Assembly: GCF_000026145.1 (NCBI RefSeq)
Contig: NC_009445.1
Location: 310,001 to 374,000 of the forward strand
From: Bradyrhizobium sp. ORS 278
GTDB taxonomy: Bacteria; Pseudomonadota; Alphaproteobacteria; Rhizobiales; Xanthobacteraceae
DNA length: 64,000 nt
Direction of reading: 5' to 3'
Shown: one piece after another, positions 8,926 to 18,204 of the stretch
Layout of the letters: the number at the start of each line of letters is the position of its first letter
Position numbering within the stretch: position 1 is the first letter of the stretch
Program-made: the position numbers and the translations under genes
The notes under the pieces: model-generated
Seen by the model: the letters and a program-made list of their open reading frames with translations, nothing else
Told to the model about the DNA's origin: nothing
Databases searched by the model: none

Positions 8926-8959
8926 AAAAGAAAGGGGCCCCAGCTTGCGCTGGAGCCCC
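8926..8959 (-). terminator. intrinsic terminator of the amtB unit
   Basis: On the minus strand an 11-bp stem, GGGGCTCCAGC/GCTGGGGCCCC (one G-U pair), with a GCAA loop (stem arms 8949-8959 and 8934-8944) is followed by TTTCTTTTTGG. It lies about 80 bases after the amtB stop. Confidence 0.85.
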
Positions 8960-9039
8960 TCAACGGTCAGGGCATTGCCGGGTATTTGCCCGAACCGAAG
9001 TTGCGGACCTGGTCCGGTGGGACCAAGTCCCGGGAGAAC

Positions 9040-10542
9040 TCAGTAGTTGTAGGCGCGCTCGCCGTGGTCGGTGATGTCCAGACCCTCGCGCTCCTGCTCG
9101 ACGGTCGGACGCAGGCCGATGATCACGTCGACGACCTTGTAGAGGATCGCCGAGCCGACACCCGACCACACCAGCGTGGCGACGACAGCCTTGATCTGCG
9201 CCACCATCTGCGTGGCGAAGTCGTAGGTGCCGGCGTTGTTGCCGGTGATGTTGGTGTAGTCGGTGATGCCGACGCCGCCGAGAGCCGGGTTGACCAGGAT
9301 GCCGGTGGCCAGCGCGCCGATGATGCCGCCGATGCAGTGCACGCCGAACACGTCCAGCGCGTCGTCATAGCCGAGCGAGTTCTTCACGGTGGAGACGAAG
9401 AACAGGCAGACCGGCGAGACGATCAGGCCGAGGACCAGCGCGCCGATCGGGCCGGCGAGGCCGGAGGCCGGGGTGACGGCGACGAGACCGGCCACCGCGC
9501 CCGAGCAGATGCCGAGCAGCGAGGGCTTGCCCTTGACAGCCCATTCGCACAGCAGCCAGGACAGCGCCGCGCCGGCGGTAGCGACCATGGTGTTGACGAA
9601 GGCCAGAGCCGTCACGCCGTTCGATTCGAGGTTCGAACCGGCATTGAAGCCGAACCAGCCGACCCACAGCAGCGAAGCGCCGATCATGGTCATGGTCAGC
9701 GAGTGCGGGGCCATCAGCTCCTTGCCGTAGCCGGTGCGCTTGCCGATCAGGACAGCGCCCACCAAGCCGGCGATGCCGGCGTTGATGTGAACGACGGTGC
9801 CGCCGGCGAAGTCGAGAGCGCCAGCGCCGGCGAGCCAGCCGACGGCGCCGGTGACTTCATCGAGCTTGGCCTGAGCGGCGGTCTTGGCAGCGGCGTCGCC
9901 AGCGGCGGCGAGAGCCTTGGCAGCAGCAGCGACGTCGTCCGGAGCGGCGATGTACCAGACCCAGTGCGCGATCGGGAAGTAGATGAAGGTGACCCAGAGC
10001 AGCACGAACAGCATCACCGCCGAGAACTTGATGCGCTCGGCGAAGGCGCCGACGATCAGGGCCGGAGTGATCATCGCGAAGGTCATCTGGAACACGAAGT
10101 AGGCGAGCTCCGGAATGACGACGCCGTTCGAGAACGTCGCTGCCGTCGAGTTGGCGTCGATGCCGTGCATGAAGGCCTTCGAGAAGCCGCCGATCCACGA
10201 GGTCATGCTGCCGCCATCGGTGAAGGCGAGCGAGTAGCCGTAGAGCGTCCAGACCACGCCGACCATCGCGACGATCGCGAACACCTGAGTCAGGATCGCG
10301 GCCATGTTCTTGGTACGGACGAGGCCGCCATAGAACAGCGCGAGGCCGGGGACGGACATCATCAGAACGAGCGCGCTGGACACGAGCATCCAGGCGGTGT
10401 CGCCCTTGTTGGGAACGGGAGCGGCTGCAGCAGCGGCGGCCGGCGCATCTTCAGCGAACGCCACGTCGGCGAGGCTCGCGATGCAGAGCCCGGCAATTGC
10501 GAGCGTGACCCATCCCGCGCTGGTTGGACGCTTGAACGTCAT
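9040..10542 (-). CDS. amtB: ammonium transporter, Amt/MEP family (downstream copy)
   Basis: Inner-membrane ammonium channel, 500 aa. A cleavable signal peptide is visible (WVTLAIAGLCIASLADVAFA), then NKGDTAWMLVSSALVLMM and the usual run of membrane helices. The two pore histidines lie in FAGGTVVHINAG and DVFGVHCIGG. An Ala/Asp/Lys-rich loop (PDDVAAAAKALAAAGDAAAK) is inserted before the first of these and makes it longer than its neighbour at 11252-12562. It ends GLDITDHGERAYNY. It is co-directional with glnK 39 bases upstream; GlnK normally plugs this channel when nitrogen is sufficient. Confidence 0.95.
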   Translation of the reverse strand: MTFKRPTSAGWVTLAIAGLCIASLADVAFAEDAPAAAAAAAPVPNKGDTAWMLVSSALVLMMSVPGLALFYGGLVRTKNMAAILTQVFAIVAMVGVVWTLYGYSLAFTDGGSMTSWIGGFSKAFMHGIDANSTAATFSNGVVIPELAYFVFQMTFAMITPALIVGAFAERIKFSAVMLFVLLWVTFIYFPIAHWVWYIAAPDDVAAAAKALAAAGDAAAKTAAQAKLDEVTGAVGWLAGAGALDFAGGTVVHINAGIAGLVGAVLIGKRTGYGKELMAPHSLTMTMIGASLLWVGWFGFNAGSNLESNGVTALAFVNTMVATAGAALSWLLCEWAVKGKPSLLGICSGAVAGLVAVTPASGLAGPIGALVLGLIVSPVCLFFVSTVKNSLGYDDALDVFGVHCIGGIIGALATGILVNPALGGVGITDYTNITGNNAGTYDFATQMVAQIKAVVATLVWSGVGSAILYKVVDVIIGLRPTVEQEREGLDITDHGERAYNY

Positions 10543-10581
10543 TTTATTCTACTCCGTAAGTGTTCTGGTTTGAGCGCGAAA

Positions 10582-10953
<372 letters not shown>

Positions 10954-11030
10954 TTACCGAGCGCTTCCTGTCGACTGAGATTCACCACGCGGAGAGAGCT
11001 TCACGACGCGGGCACAGCCGGGCCCCTAGA

Positions 11031-11046
11031 ATCAAATGCCGTGCCA
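11031..11046 (-). promoter_or_regulatory. sigma54-like promoter of the downstream glnK-amtB pair
   Basis: On the minus strand TGGCACGGCATTTGAT matches TGGCACG-N4-TTGCA at the -24 box exactly. The -12 element is TTGA instead of TTGC. It sits about 110 bases before the glnK ATG and about 105 bases downstream of a NtrC-like palindrome, the usual enhancer distance. Confidence 0.6.
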
Positions 11047-11150
11047 GTCGGCTGGTCAGGGCTAATGAGCCGTGAACGCTGACCTTTTTGGCGATCCAGG
11101 GGGGAGGAGGGGGCTGCGCCATTCGGTCGCGCCCAGGTAATGAGCAGTCA

Positions 11151-11167
11151 TGCGCAAAAAATGCGCA
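11151..11167. promoter_or_regulatory. NtrC-like palindrome upstream of glnK
   Basis: TGCGCAAAAAATGCGCA is a 17-bp dyad with an A5 centre. It matches the NtrC consensus TGCACC-N5-GGTGCA at 8 of 12 fixed positions and lies about 105 bases upstream of the sigma54-like promoter. The match is inferred by eye. Confidence 0.45.
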
Positions 11168-11251
11168 TGCCAGGCTCAAGACACAATGCTGCTCACTGCG
11201 CGGGCAGGTTTCGCCGACTCAGAACGGGTCAAATGGCGCCAAATCCTGCAA

Positions 11252-12562
11252 TTATTGCAGTGCCTCGCCATGCTGGGAGATGTCGAGCCCCTCGAGTTCC
11301 TGCTCGCGGGACACCCGCAGCGGCACGAAGGCGCTGACGAGCTTCAGCAGGGCCCAGGTCACTCCGCCCGACCAGACCAGGGTGACAGCCACCCCATAGA
11401 GCTGCGCCGCGAGCTGCATCGGATGGCCTTCGATGAGCCCGGACGTGCCGCCGATCGCAGCGGTCGCGAATACGCCGGCCAGCACCGTGCCGGTGAGGCC
11501 GCCGATGCCGTGAACGCCGAACACGTCGAGGGAGTCGTCATAATTGAAGCGGTGTTTCAGCGAAGTGCAGGCCCAGTAGCAGATGATGCCGGCGAGCGCG
11601 CCGATGACGAGGCCATGCCACGGCGCCACGAAGCCCGATGCAGGGGTGATGGTGCCAAGGCCGGCGACCGCGCCAGAAATCATGCCGAGCACCGACGGCT
11701 TGCGCCGGGTGGACCATTCCAGCGCGCCCCAGGTAACTGCGCCGGCGCAGGCGGCCAGATGGGTGGTCAGGATCGCCATCACGGCGTGGGCGTTGGCGCC
11801 GAGCGCCGAGCCGCCATTGAAGCCGAACCAGCCGACCCACAGCAGGCCGGTGCCGACCACCGCGAGCGACAGGTCGAAGGGGGACAGATTCTCGCTGCCA
11901 TAGCCGTGGCGGCGGCCCATCACCAGCGCCGCGACCAGCCCGCCGGTTCCGGCCGACAGATGCACCACGAGGCCGCCGGCGAAGTCGACCACGCCGGCCT
12001 GGGCGAGGAAACCGCCGCCCCAGATCCAATGCGCCAGCGGCACATAGACGAAGATGAACCAGGCGACGCCGAACACGAGATAGGCCGAGAAGCGCATGCG
12101 GTCGGCGACCGAGCCCGCCACCAGCGCCACCGTGATGATCGCGAAGGTCATCTGGTACAGCATGAAAAGCGCCTCCGGGATCGTCTTGGCGCCGGGATGC
12201 ACGCTGTCCATCCCCATGCCGGCCAGGAAGGCGCGGTCGAGCGAGCCGATCCAGGCGCCGTCGCCGACGAAGGCGAGCGAATAGCCGAACGCGACCCACA
12301 AGATCGAGATCAGCATGACGGCCGCGAGGCTCTGCGCCATCGTCGCCAGCACGTTCTTCTTGCGCACCATGCCCGAGTAGAACAGCGCCAGGCCCGGAAT
12401 GGTCATCATCAGCACCAGCGCGGTGGCGACGATCATCCAGGCGGTGTCGGCCGCATCGATCGTGGACGGCGCGGCTGCCGATGCTGGCGTGGCGAAGACG
12501 AGTGCGCCTGCTGCAGCCAAAGCTACAGACGTGCGCAGGCAACGAGACGCGCAGGTCCCCAT
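11252..12562 (-). CDS. amtB: ammonium transporter, Amt/MEP family (upstream copy)
   Basis: Second ammonium channel, 436 aa. It has a signal peptide (SVALAAAGALVFATPASAAA), then DAADTAWMIVATALVLMMTI and the Amt helices. Pore histidines lie in FAGGLVVHLSAG and DVFGVHGIGG. It lacks the Ala-rich loop of the downstream paralogue and ends GLDISQHGEALQ. It follows its own glnK (12648-12986) by 85 bases. The tandem arrangement glnK-amtB-glnK-amtB suggests duplication followed by divergence of the channel loops. Confidence 0.95.
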   Translation of the reverse strand: MGTCASRCLRTSVALAAAGALVFATPASAAAPSTIDAADTAWMIVATALVLMMTIPGLALFYSGMVRKKNVLATMAQSLAAVMLISILWVAFGYSLAFVGDGAWIGSLDRAFLAGMGMDSVHPGAKTIPEALFMLYQMTFAIITVALVAGSVADRMRFSAYLVFGVAWFIFVYVPLAHWIWGGGFLAQAGVVDFAGGLVVHLSAGTGGLVAALVMGRRHGYGSENLSPFDLSLAVVGTGLLWVGWFGFNGGSALGANAHAVMAILTTHLAACAGAVTWGALEWSTRRKPSVLGMISGAVAGLGTITPASGFVAPWHGLVIGALAGIICYWACTSLKHRFNYDDSLDVFGVHGIGGLTGTVLAGVFATAAIGGTSGLIEGHPMQLAAQLYGVAVTLVWSGGVTWALLKLVSAFVPLRVSREQELEGLDISQHGEALQ

Positions 12563-12647
12563 GACAGTCCCCCCGGCATGTCAGTTCAGAATCAGGAATG
12601 TTGGTCCAGCCGCCCCGTTGCGGCAGACGATCGGCGAAGCCGGCGAC

Positions 12648-13004
<357 letters not shown>

Positions 13005-13197
13005 TCAGGTCGATCGGAGCAGCCTGTTTGGAAGGCATGCTTTGAAGGGCCGTTCTGGCCTCTTCCTAGGCAAATGGCACAAAATCAGCGCAGCGTTAAG
13101 CGAAAACGTCACGGAGTGAGCGATATCACTGAACGCAATGCGCTATCGCCCGACAGATGGAAGACGTTTTGTTGCCTCGCTTGTTCAAGGATCACCG

Positions 13198-14073
13198 ATG
13201 TCGAATCGTTCCTGGTATTATGCCGCCCAAGGTCAGCAACAGGGGCCCATAGCGGAAGACGAGTTGCGCGACCTGATTGCCAGGGGCGTCGTGACCGCCG
13301 AGACGCTGCTCTGGAGCGACGGCATGGCCGGCTGGGAGAAGGCTGGACGCATTCCCGGGCTGATGACGGGGGTGCCGAGCATCGCGCCAGGTGGTCCGCC
13401 TGCCTTCGACCAGGGCGGTCCCGCTGCAGCAGGCGCGGTGTCGATCAAGCTCGGTACATGGTCCTATCTCGGCTGGACGCTGCTCTATGTCCTCGGCCAG
13501 TTCCTGGTTGTCATCACGCCGTGGACGGCCGTCTATCTCTACCGCTATGTCGTCGAGCGGATCAGCGTGCCCGGCCGGCCGAACCTGTCCTTTATCGGGC
13601 AGCCGCTCGAGATCTGGTACGTTTTCGTCGGCATGGGCGTGCTGACCTATGTCGGCATGAGCGATCAGCCGCTCATCAAGCTCGCCGCCATCATCGCTCA
13701 GGCGTTTCTCGGCTGGATGGTGATGCGCTGGGTGCTGAGCCGGATCGCATCGAATGGCGAGCCGCTGCCGATCCGTTTCGAAGGTAGCCCCGTCGTCTAT
13801 TTCGCCTGGTATCTGGGTCTGATCGTATCGGCGGTCACCATCGTCGGCTGGGCCTGGGTGGCGACCGCCTGGATGCGCTGGATCTGCCGCAACATCCAGG
13901 GGACGCGGCGCGAGGTGGTGTTCAACGGCACGGGCCTGCAGGTGTTGTGGCGCACCCTGGTGTTCGTGCTCGGCTGCTCGGTGATCATTCCGATCCCGTG
14001 GCTCTTACGCTGGTACAGCGCCTGGTACGTGTCGCAGTTCGCAGTCGTGCCGCGCGGATCGCAGCCGGTCTGA
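13198..14073 (+). CDS. GYF_2-domain multi-pass membrane protein of unknown function
   Basis: 291 aa. The N-terminus is a GYF_2-type domain (WYYAAQGQQQGPIAEDELRDLI then LLWSDGMAGWEKAGRIPGLM, residues about 6-60). A Gly/Pro-rich linker and about five or six hydrophobic segments follow, including LGWTLLYVLGQFLVVITPWTAV and YFAWYLGLIVSAVTIVGWAW. The membrane half resembles DUF898/DUF4339-type proteins with an RREVVFNGTGLQVLWR repeat-like element. ATG 13198 has AAGGA upstream; an in-frame ATG at 13138 lacks one. It is divergent from the glnK-amtB run and convergent with tesB. No function can be assigned. Confidence 0.7.
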   Translation: MSNRSWYYAAQGQQQGPIAEDELRDLIARGVVTAETLLWSDGMAGWEKAGRIPGLMTGVPSIAPGGPPAFDQGGPAAAGAVSIKLGTWSYLGWTLLYVLGQFLVVITPWTAVYLYRYVVERISVPGRPNLSFIGQPLEIWYVFVGMGVLTYVGMSDQPLIKLAAIIAQAFLGWMVMRWVLSRIASNGEPLPIRFEGSPVVYFAWYLGLIVSAVTIVGWAWVATAWMRWICRNIQGTRREVVFNGTGLQVLWRTLVFVLGCSVIIPIPWLLRWYSAWYVSQFAVVPRGSQPV

Positions 14074-14078
14074 TCGGG

Positions 14079-14954
14079 CTAGGCCCAGCGCTCGCGGATC
14101 GATCCCTCCTGCGCGACGGAGGCGACCAGCGTGCCGTCGGGCTTGAAGATCGAGCCGCGGGTCAGCCCGCGGCCGCCCTGCGCGCTCGGCGAATCCTGCG
14201 CATATAGCAGCCATTCGTCGGCGCGGAACGGCCGGTGAAACCACATCGCGTGATCGAGCGAGGCCGGCATCATGCGCTTGTCGAACAGGGTCCGGCCGTA
14301 GCGCGCCATGACAGCGTCGAGCAGCGAGAAGTCCGACGCATAGGCGAGCGCGCACATGTGCAGCGCCGGATCGTCCGGCAACGTCGCCGCGGTCTTGATC
14401 CAGACGTGGATGCGGCCATCGTCAATCTTCTCACCGAAATACCGGCTGAGCTCGACCGGACGCAGTTCGATCGGACGATCGGATTCATAGTAGCGGCGGA
14501 TGAAGTCGGGCATCCGCTGGAAGACCTCCTGGAACATCGGCTGCTTGGAGATCTCCTCGGCCGTCAGCTTCTCCGGCGGCGGAACGTCCGGCACCTTGTC
14601 CTGATGGTTGAAGGCGCTCTCCTCGTCGGAGTGGAACGAGACCATGATCGAGAAGATCGCGTTGCCGTGCTGGATCGCGGTGACGCGGCGCGTCGCGTAG
14701 CTCTTGCCGTCGCGCAGGCGCTCAACCTGGTAGATGATCGGCACCTGCGGGTCGCCCGGCAGGATGAAATAGCAATGCAGCGAGTGCGGCAGCCGGCCCT
14801 CGACGGTGCGGCACGCCGCCATCATCGCCTGGCCGATCACCTGCCCGCCGAACACCCGCTGCCAGCTCGTCTTCGGGCTGTTGCCGCGGAACAGGTTCAC
14901 CTCGATCGGCTCGAGGTCGAGGATCGAGATCAGGTCGATCAATCCCTTGGACAT
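14079..14954 (-). CDS. tesB: acyl-CoA thioesterase II
   Basis: Hydrolyses medium- and long-chain acyl-CoA to free acid and CoA in the cytoplasm; double hot-dog fold. It is 291 aa against about 286 in Escherichia coli. Recognisable blocks are FRGNSPKTSWQRVFGGQVIGQAMMAACRTV near the N-terminus, SLHCYFILPGD, and, in the second hot-dog domain, ASLDHAMWFHRPFRADEWLLY with a C-terminal GRGLTRGSIFKPDGTLVASVAQEG carrying the usual Asp/Gln/Thr region. Its stop is five bases from the stop of the convergent GYF-domain gene. Confidence 0.93.
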   Translation of the reverse strand: MSKGLIDLISILDLEPIEVNLFRGNSPKTSWQRVFGGQVIGQAMMAACRTVEGRLPHSLHCYFILPGDPQVPIIYQVERLRDGKSYATRRVTAIQHGNAIFSIMVSFHSDEESAFNHQDKVPDVPPPEKLTAEEISKQPMFQEVFQRMPDFIRRYYESDRPIELRPVELSRYFGEKIDDGRIHVWIKTAATLPDDPALHMCALAYASDFSLLDAVMARYGRTLFDKRMMPASLDHAMWFHRPFRADEWLLYAQDSPSAQGGRGLTRGSIFKPDGTLVASVAQEGSIRERWA

Positions 14955-15115
14955 GGCGTGGTGCTTTCGCTGGTGTTGCGGTCCAATCCGGTCCCGGCCC
15001 CGTTATGGCAGGATCAGGCATCTCGAATTGACGGCCTGGGGCCGCAGCCCTTGGTTCTGCCCTCTGTTTCGCCTAGCTATACTCGACCCGCAAGAGCAAC
15101 CGTGAGCCAGGTGCC

Positions 15116-16336
15116 ATGACGACACAGCGAAGCATTGTCATTTGTGGCGGGGCTTTTGCCGGCCTGGCGCTCGCGCTGGCGCTCCGGCATGGCCTCGGTG
15201 CCGACGTGCCGGTGATCGTCGCCGATCCGGCGCTCGCCAACCGGCCAAGCCGCGACCCCCGCGCCTCTGCCATCGTCGCCGCCTGCCGCAAGCTGTTCGA
15301 CGCGATCGGCGTGTGGGCGGACGTGGCGCCCGAAGCGCAGCCGATCCTCGACATGGTGATCACCGATTCCAAGCTGGAGGACGCGACCCGCCCGGCTTTT
15401 CTGACCTTCGCAGGGCAGGTCGAGGCCGGCGAGCCATTCGCGCACATGGTCGAGAACCGGCTGCTGATCGATGCGCTCGTCAAGCATGCCGAAGCGGCCG
15501 GGGTGGAGCTGAGGGCTACGCCGGTGACGGGCTTCAAGACGCGCACGGACGCCGTGACGGTGACGCTCGGTGATGGCAGCGAGCTCGAGGCCAGCCTGCT
15601 GGTCGCGGCCGACGGTGCGCGCTCGAAGCTGAGGGAGCGCGCGGGCATCCTCACCCATGGCTGGGATTACGACCAGTCCGGCATCGTCGTGACGGTCGGG
15701 CACGAGCGCGATCACAACGGCCGCGCCGAGGAGCATTTCCTGCCACCCGGACCGTTCGCCATCCTGCCGCTGACCGGCAAGCGCTCGTCGCTGGTCTGGA
15801 CCGAGCGGCGCAGAGAGGCGAAACGTCTGGTCGACCTCAGCGCCGACGAATTCCATGCCGAGCTGGAGAAGCGCGCGGGCCTGCATCTCGGCGAGCTCAA
15901 GGTGCTCGATCAGCCCAGGGCGTTCCCGCTGTCCTATTTCGTCGCCCGCTCGTTCATCGCGCCACGGCTGGCGCTGGTCGGCGACGCGGCCCACGTGATT
16001 CATCCGATCGCGGGGCAGGGGCTGAATCTGGGGCTGAAGGACGTTGCGGCGCTCGCCGAGGTCGTCGTCGATGCGGCACGCATGGGCATCGATCCCGGGC
16101 AGGTCGACGTGCTGGAAAGCTATCAGCGCTGGCGCCGCTTCGACACGATGGCGATGGGCGTCGCCACCAACTCGTTGAACTTCCTGTTCTCCAACAAGTC
16201 GACCCTGCTGCGCACGGTGCGCGACATCGGCCTCGGTCTCGTCGATCGCGCGCCGCCGCTGAAGGAGCTGTTCATCAAGCAGGCCGCGGGCTTGACCGGC
16301 GAGATGCCGCGGCTGTTGAAGGGAGAGGCTCTATGA
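15116..16336 (+). CDS. UbiH/COQ6-family FAD-dependent monooxygenase
   Basis: 406-aa flavoprotein hydroxylase of the ubiquinone biosynthesis family. FAD motifs are GGAFAGLALALAL (residues about 11-23), the DG block LVAADGARSKLRERAGI, and GDAAHVIHPIAGQGLNLGLKD. It most likely hydroxylates a polyprenylphenol ring position in ubiquinone synthesis. Alphaproteobacteria carry UbiL/UbiM/UbiH-like paralogues with overlapping positions, so I do not give a symbol. Translation starts at ATG 15116. The gene is divergent from tesB, and its stop codon abuts a palindromic repeat that probably ends transcription. Confidence 0.85.
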   Translation: MTTQRSIVICGGAFAGLALALALRHGLGADVPVIVADPALANRPSRDPRASAIVAACRKLFDAIGVWADVAPEAQPILDMVITDSKLEDATRPAFLTFAGQVEAGEPFAHMVENRLLIDALVKHAEAAGVELRATPVTGFKTRTDAVTVTLGDGSELEASLLVAADGARSKLRERAGILTHGWDYDQSGIVVTVGHERDHNGRAEEHFLPPGPFAILPLTGKRSSLVWTERRREAKRLVDLSADEFHAELEKRAGLHLGELKVLDQPRAFPLSYFVARSFIAPRLALVGDAAHVIHPIAGQGLNLGLKDVAALAEVVVDAARMGIDPGQVDVLESYQRWRRFDTMAMGVATNSLNFLFSNKSTLLRTVRDIGLGLVDRAPPLKELFIKQAAGLTGEMPRLLKGEAL

Positions 16337-16383
16337 GCATGATCCGGAAAACCGCGACCCGGTTTTCCGACAAGATCATGCTG
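16337..16383. repeat. palindromic intergenic repeat (GATCATGC type)
   Basis: AGCATGATCCGGAAAACCG faces CGGTTTTCCG plus GATCATGCT: arms of about 19 bp around a short CGACC centre, with ACAA inserted in the right arm. I recall this as a frequent Bradyrhizobium intergenic palindrome. It lies between convergent genes and could stop transcription from both. Confidence 0.65.
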
Positions 16384-16393
16384 AGGCAGAAGC

Positions 16394-17317
16394 TCAGCGC
16401 GGGCCGGGGGCCGCGATGAAGGCGGCCACTGCGTCGACCATGTCAGGATCGAGCGGGCGGTCCGGGTCGTTATAGGACGACAGGTTCTCGTCCTCATTGG
16501 CGATGTCGACCAGCATGTGGTTCATGGCCGGCAGCCACAGCGTCTTCGCAGCCGGCGCGGCGGCGGCGAGCGCGACCATGTCGAGGCGGGCGACCTGCTG
16601 ATCGCGGGCGCCGCCGACGATCAGGATCGGAATTACGATCTGCTTCAGCGGATCGATCGGATCCTCCGCGAAGGCGGAGCCGATGCCGGGCTGCATCCTC
16701 GGCGCGATCGGCAGCTCGGGCGGCGGCGGGTCCACCACCTGGCCGGCCATGATGGCATCGATCGCCTTGGCGACCGGCTCCATCGCCACGGCCGGCAGCT
16801 TCTTCTCGAGCTGCGTCTTGAGCAGGTCGCCCTGCCGCCGCGCCGAGGCCGCGAGCAGGACGAGGCGGTCGACCGGGGTGCGGCGGGCGGTGAGGATGGC
16901 GACGAGCCCGCCCTCGCTGTGACCGACCAGCGCGATACGGGCGAACTTGCCGCGCAGGAAATCGACCAGCGCGGCGCTGTCGTCGACATAGTCCTTGAAG
17001 CGGAAGTCCTCGGCCCTGCCGAACTCCGCCTTCCAGCCGCGCGCGCCGCGCTTGTCGTAGCGCAGGCTGGCGATGCCGCGGGCGGCGAGCTGCTCGGCGA
17101 GCTTCTTCAGGGTCGCAGGCTTCAGCTGCGGCCCGTTGCCGTCCCTGTCCGTCGACCCGGAGCCGGCGATGAGGAGGGCGACCGGCGGGCGTTCGACGCC
17201 GGGCGGCGTCGCCAGGACGGCGTCGATGGCGCCGACCCGGATCGCACTCTCCTCGGCGGAGGCCGCGGAGGTGAGGAGGGCGAACGCGAGCGCGCAGCGG
17301 ATGACAGCGGCGCGCAT
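16394..17317 (-). CDS. exported alpha/beta hydrolase
   Basis: 307 aa with an N-terminal signal peptide (IRCALAFALLTSAASAEE), so probably periplasmic. It has a serine-hydrolase fold with nucleophile elbow GHSEGG, an oxyanion block LLIAGSGSTDRDGN, a likely catalytic Asp in GGARDQQV and His in MNHMLV. The block GIASLRYDKRGARGW is typical of the family that includes S9-like esterases. The substrate is unknown. It lies three bases after the Trm112-like gene and is the last of a TetR-Trm112-hydrolase run on the minus strand. Confidence 0.85.
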   Translation of the reverse strand: MRAAVIRCALAFALLTSAASAEESAIRVGAIDAVLATPPGVERPPVALLIAGSGSTDRDGNGPQLKPATLKKLAEQLAARGIASLRYDKRGARGWKAEFGRAEDFRFKDYVDDSAALVDFLRGKFARIALVGHSEGGLVAILTARRTPVDRLVLLAASARRQGDLLKTQLEKKLPAVAMEPVAKAIDAIMAGQVVDPPPPELPIAPRMQPGIGSAFAEDPIDPLKQIVIPILIVGGARDQQVARLDMVALAAAAPAAKTLWLPAMNHMLVDIANEDENLSSYNDPDRPLDPDMVDAVAAFIAAPGPR

Positions 17318-17320
17318 CGG

Positions 17321-17518
17321 TCAGTCGATCTTCCGCGCTTCCTCGGGCAGCATGATCGGGATGCCGTCGCGGATCGGATAAGCGAGCTTCGCCGAGCGCG
17401 AGATCAGCTCCTGCCTGGCAGCGTCGTACTCCAGCGGGCCCTTGGTCATCGGACAGACCAGGATTTCGAGCAGCTTGGGATCGACGGAATTGGCGGGGCG
17501 TTCGAGCGGGGCGTTCAT
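17321..17518 (-). CDS. Trm112/YcaR-family small protein
   Basis: 65-aa protein of the Trm112 (UPF0434) family, zinc-ribbon-like partners that activate methyltransferases in other organisms. The family core is clear: [17 protein letters not shown], then [20 protein letters not shown]. Only one Cys of the usual CP-type knuckle is visible, so metal binding is doubtful. ATG 17518 (MNAPLERP) was chosen; an upstream in-frame start at 17578 would overlap the TetR stop. No partner methyltransferase is adjacent. Confidence 0.9.
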   Translation of the reverse strand: MNAPLERPANSVDPKLLEILVCPMTKGPLEYDAARQELISRSAKLAYPIRDGIPIMLPEEARKID

Positions 17519-17574
17519 GGCATCTGTCTCCGGCGGGCGCCTCTCTAGCACAGCCACCGCCGGTCTGTCGTGCC

Positions 17575-18117
17575 TCAAGGCTTGAGCAGCGCGATGCGGA
17601 TCAGCTCGGTCAGGACGGTGTCCTGCTGCGCGGCCGGCAGCGGGCGGCCCGACAAGGCGTAGCCGAGAAACGCCCAGTACAGCACCTGGGCGCGGGCCGC
17701 CGCGATCTCCGGGCCCAGGCCCTCGGCGACAAGCAGGCTTTGGACGTAGCCGAGCCGTCGCTTGTCGATCGCCTGGACGGCCTGCTGCGCGATCGCGTCC
17801 GAGGCAGCCCAGCTGCGGACGGCCCGCTCAAGGGTGGCCTTGATGGTGAAGGTGCGACGAAGCAGCACGGCGATCGCCGGCTCGGTGCCGGCGCTCGACT
17901 CCACGCCGGTGATGATCTGCTCGGCGGCGATCTCCCGCCAATGTTTGAGCAGCTCCGCGTGGAACGCTGACACATCTTCGAAATGCCAATAGAAGCTGCC
18001 GCGCGACACACCCATGGCTTTGGCCATCGGCTCCGCCTTCAGGGCCGTGAAGCCTTGGCTGGCCAATATCTTGAGGCCCTGGTCCAGCCAATCCCCGGCC
18101 GAAAGCTGATCACTCAT
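17575..18117 (-). CDS. TetR-family transcriptional regulator
   Basis: 180-aa repressor of TetR type. The N-terminal helix-turn-helix is [25 protein letters not shown] (split here: [14 protein letters not shown] then [11 protein letters not shown]), residues about 22-47. The ligand-binding half is rich in Ala and Leu, with no recognisable specificity. ATG 18117 (MSDQL) is the conserved-looking start. Two identical-pattern 14-bp operators (18137-18150 and 18181-18194) lie in the divergent promoter region, one close to each gene, suggesting autorepression and repression of the small membrane gene at 18205. Confidence 0.9.
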   Translation of the reverse strand: MSDQLSAGDWLDQGLKILASQGFTALKAEPMAKAMGVSRGSFYWHFEDVSAFHAELLKHWREIAAEQIITGVESSAGTEPAIAVLLRRTFTIKATLERAVRSWAASDAIAQQAVQAIDKRRLGYVQSLLVAEGLGPEIAAARAQVLYWAFLGYALSGRPLPAAQQDTVLTELIRIALLKP

Positions 18118-18136
18118 GTCGTCACCATGCTTTCCC

Positions 18137-18150
18137 ATACACAACTGTAT
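18137..18150. promoter_or_regulatory. TetR operator 1
   Basis: ATACACAACTGTAT, a dyad ATACA-N4-TGTAT, 20 bases upstream of the regulator ATG. It shares 13 of 14 bases with the second site 44 bases away. Confidence 0.7.
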
Positions 18151-18180
18151 TGACGAGTGCCAGCATCAGGGGCATCCTCC

Positions 18181-18194
18181 ATACATAACTGTAT
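18181..18194. promoter_or_regulatory. TetR operator 2
   Basis: ATACATAACTGTAT, the same dyad as at 18137-18150. It ends one base before the GGAGGA ribosome site of the divergent gene, so binding would block its transcription or early elongation. Confidence 0.7.
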
Positions 18195-18204
18195 GGAGGA
18201 CCCG

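Noticed and set aside
13076-13092. NtrC-like dyad upstream of the first glnK
   Set aside because: GCGC-N7-GTGC is suggestive, but no sigma54 -24/-12 pair lies between it and the ATG, so I did not list it as a feature.
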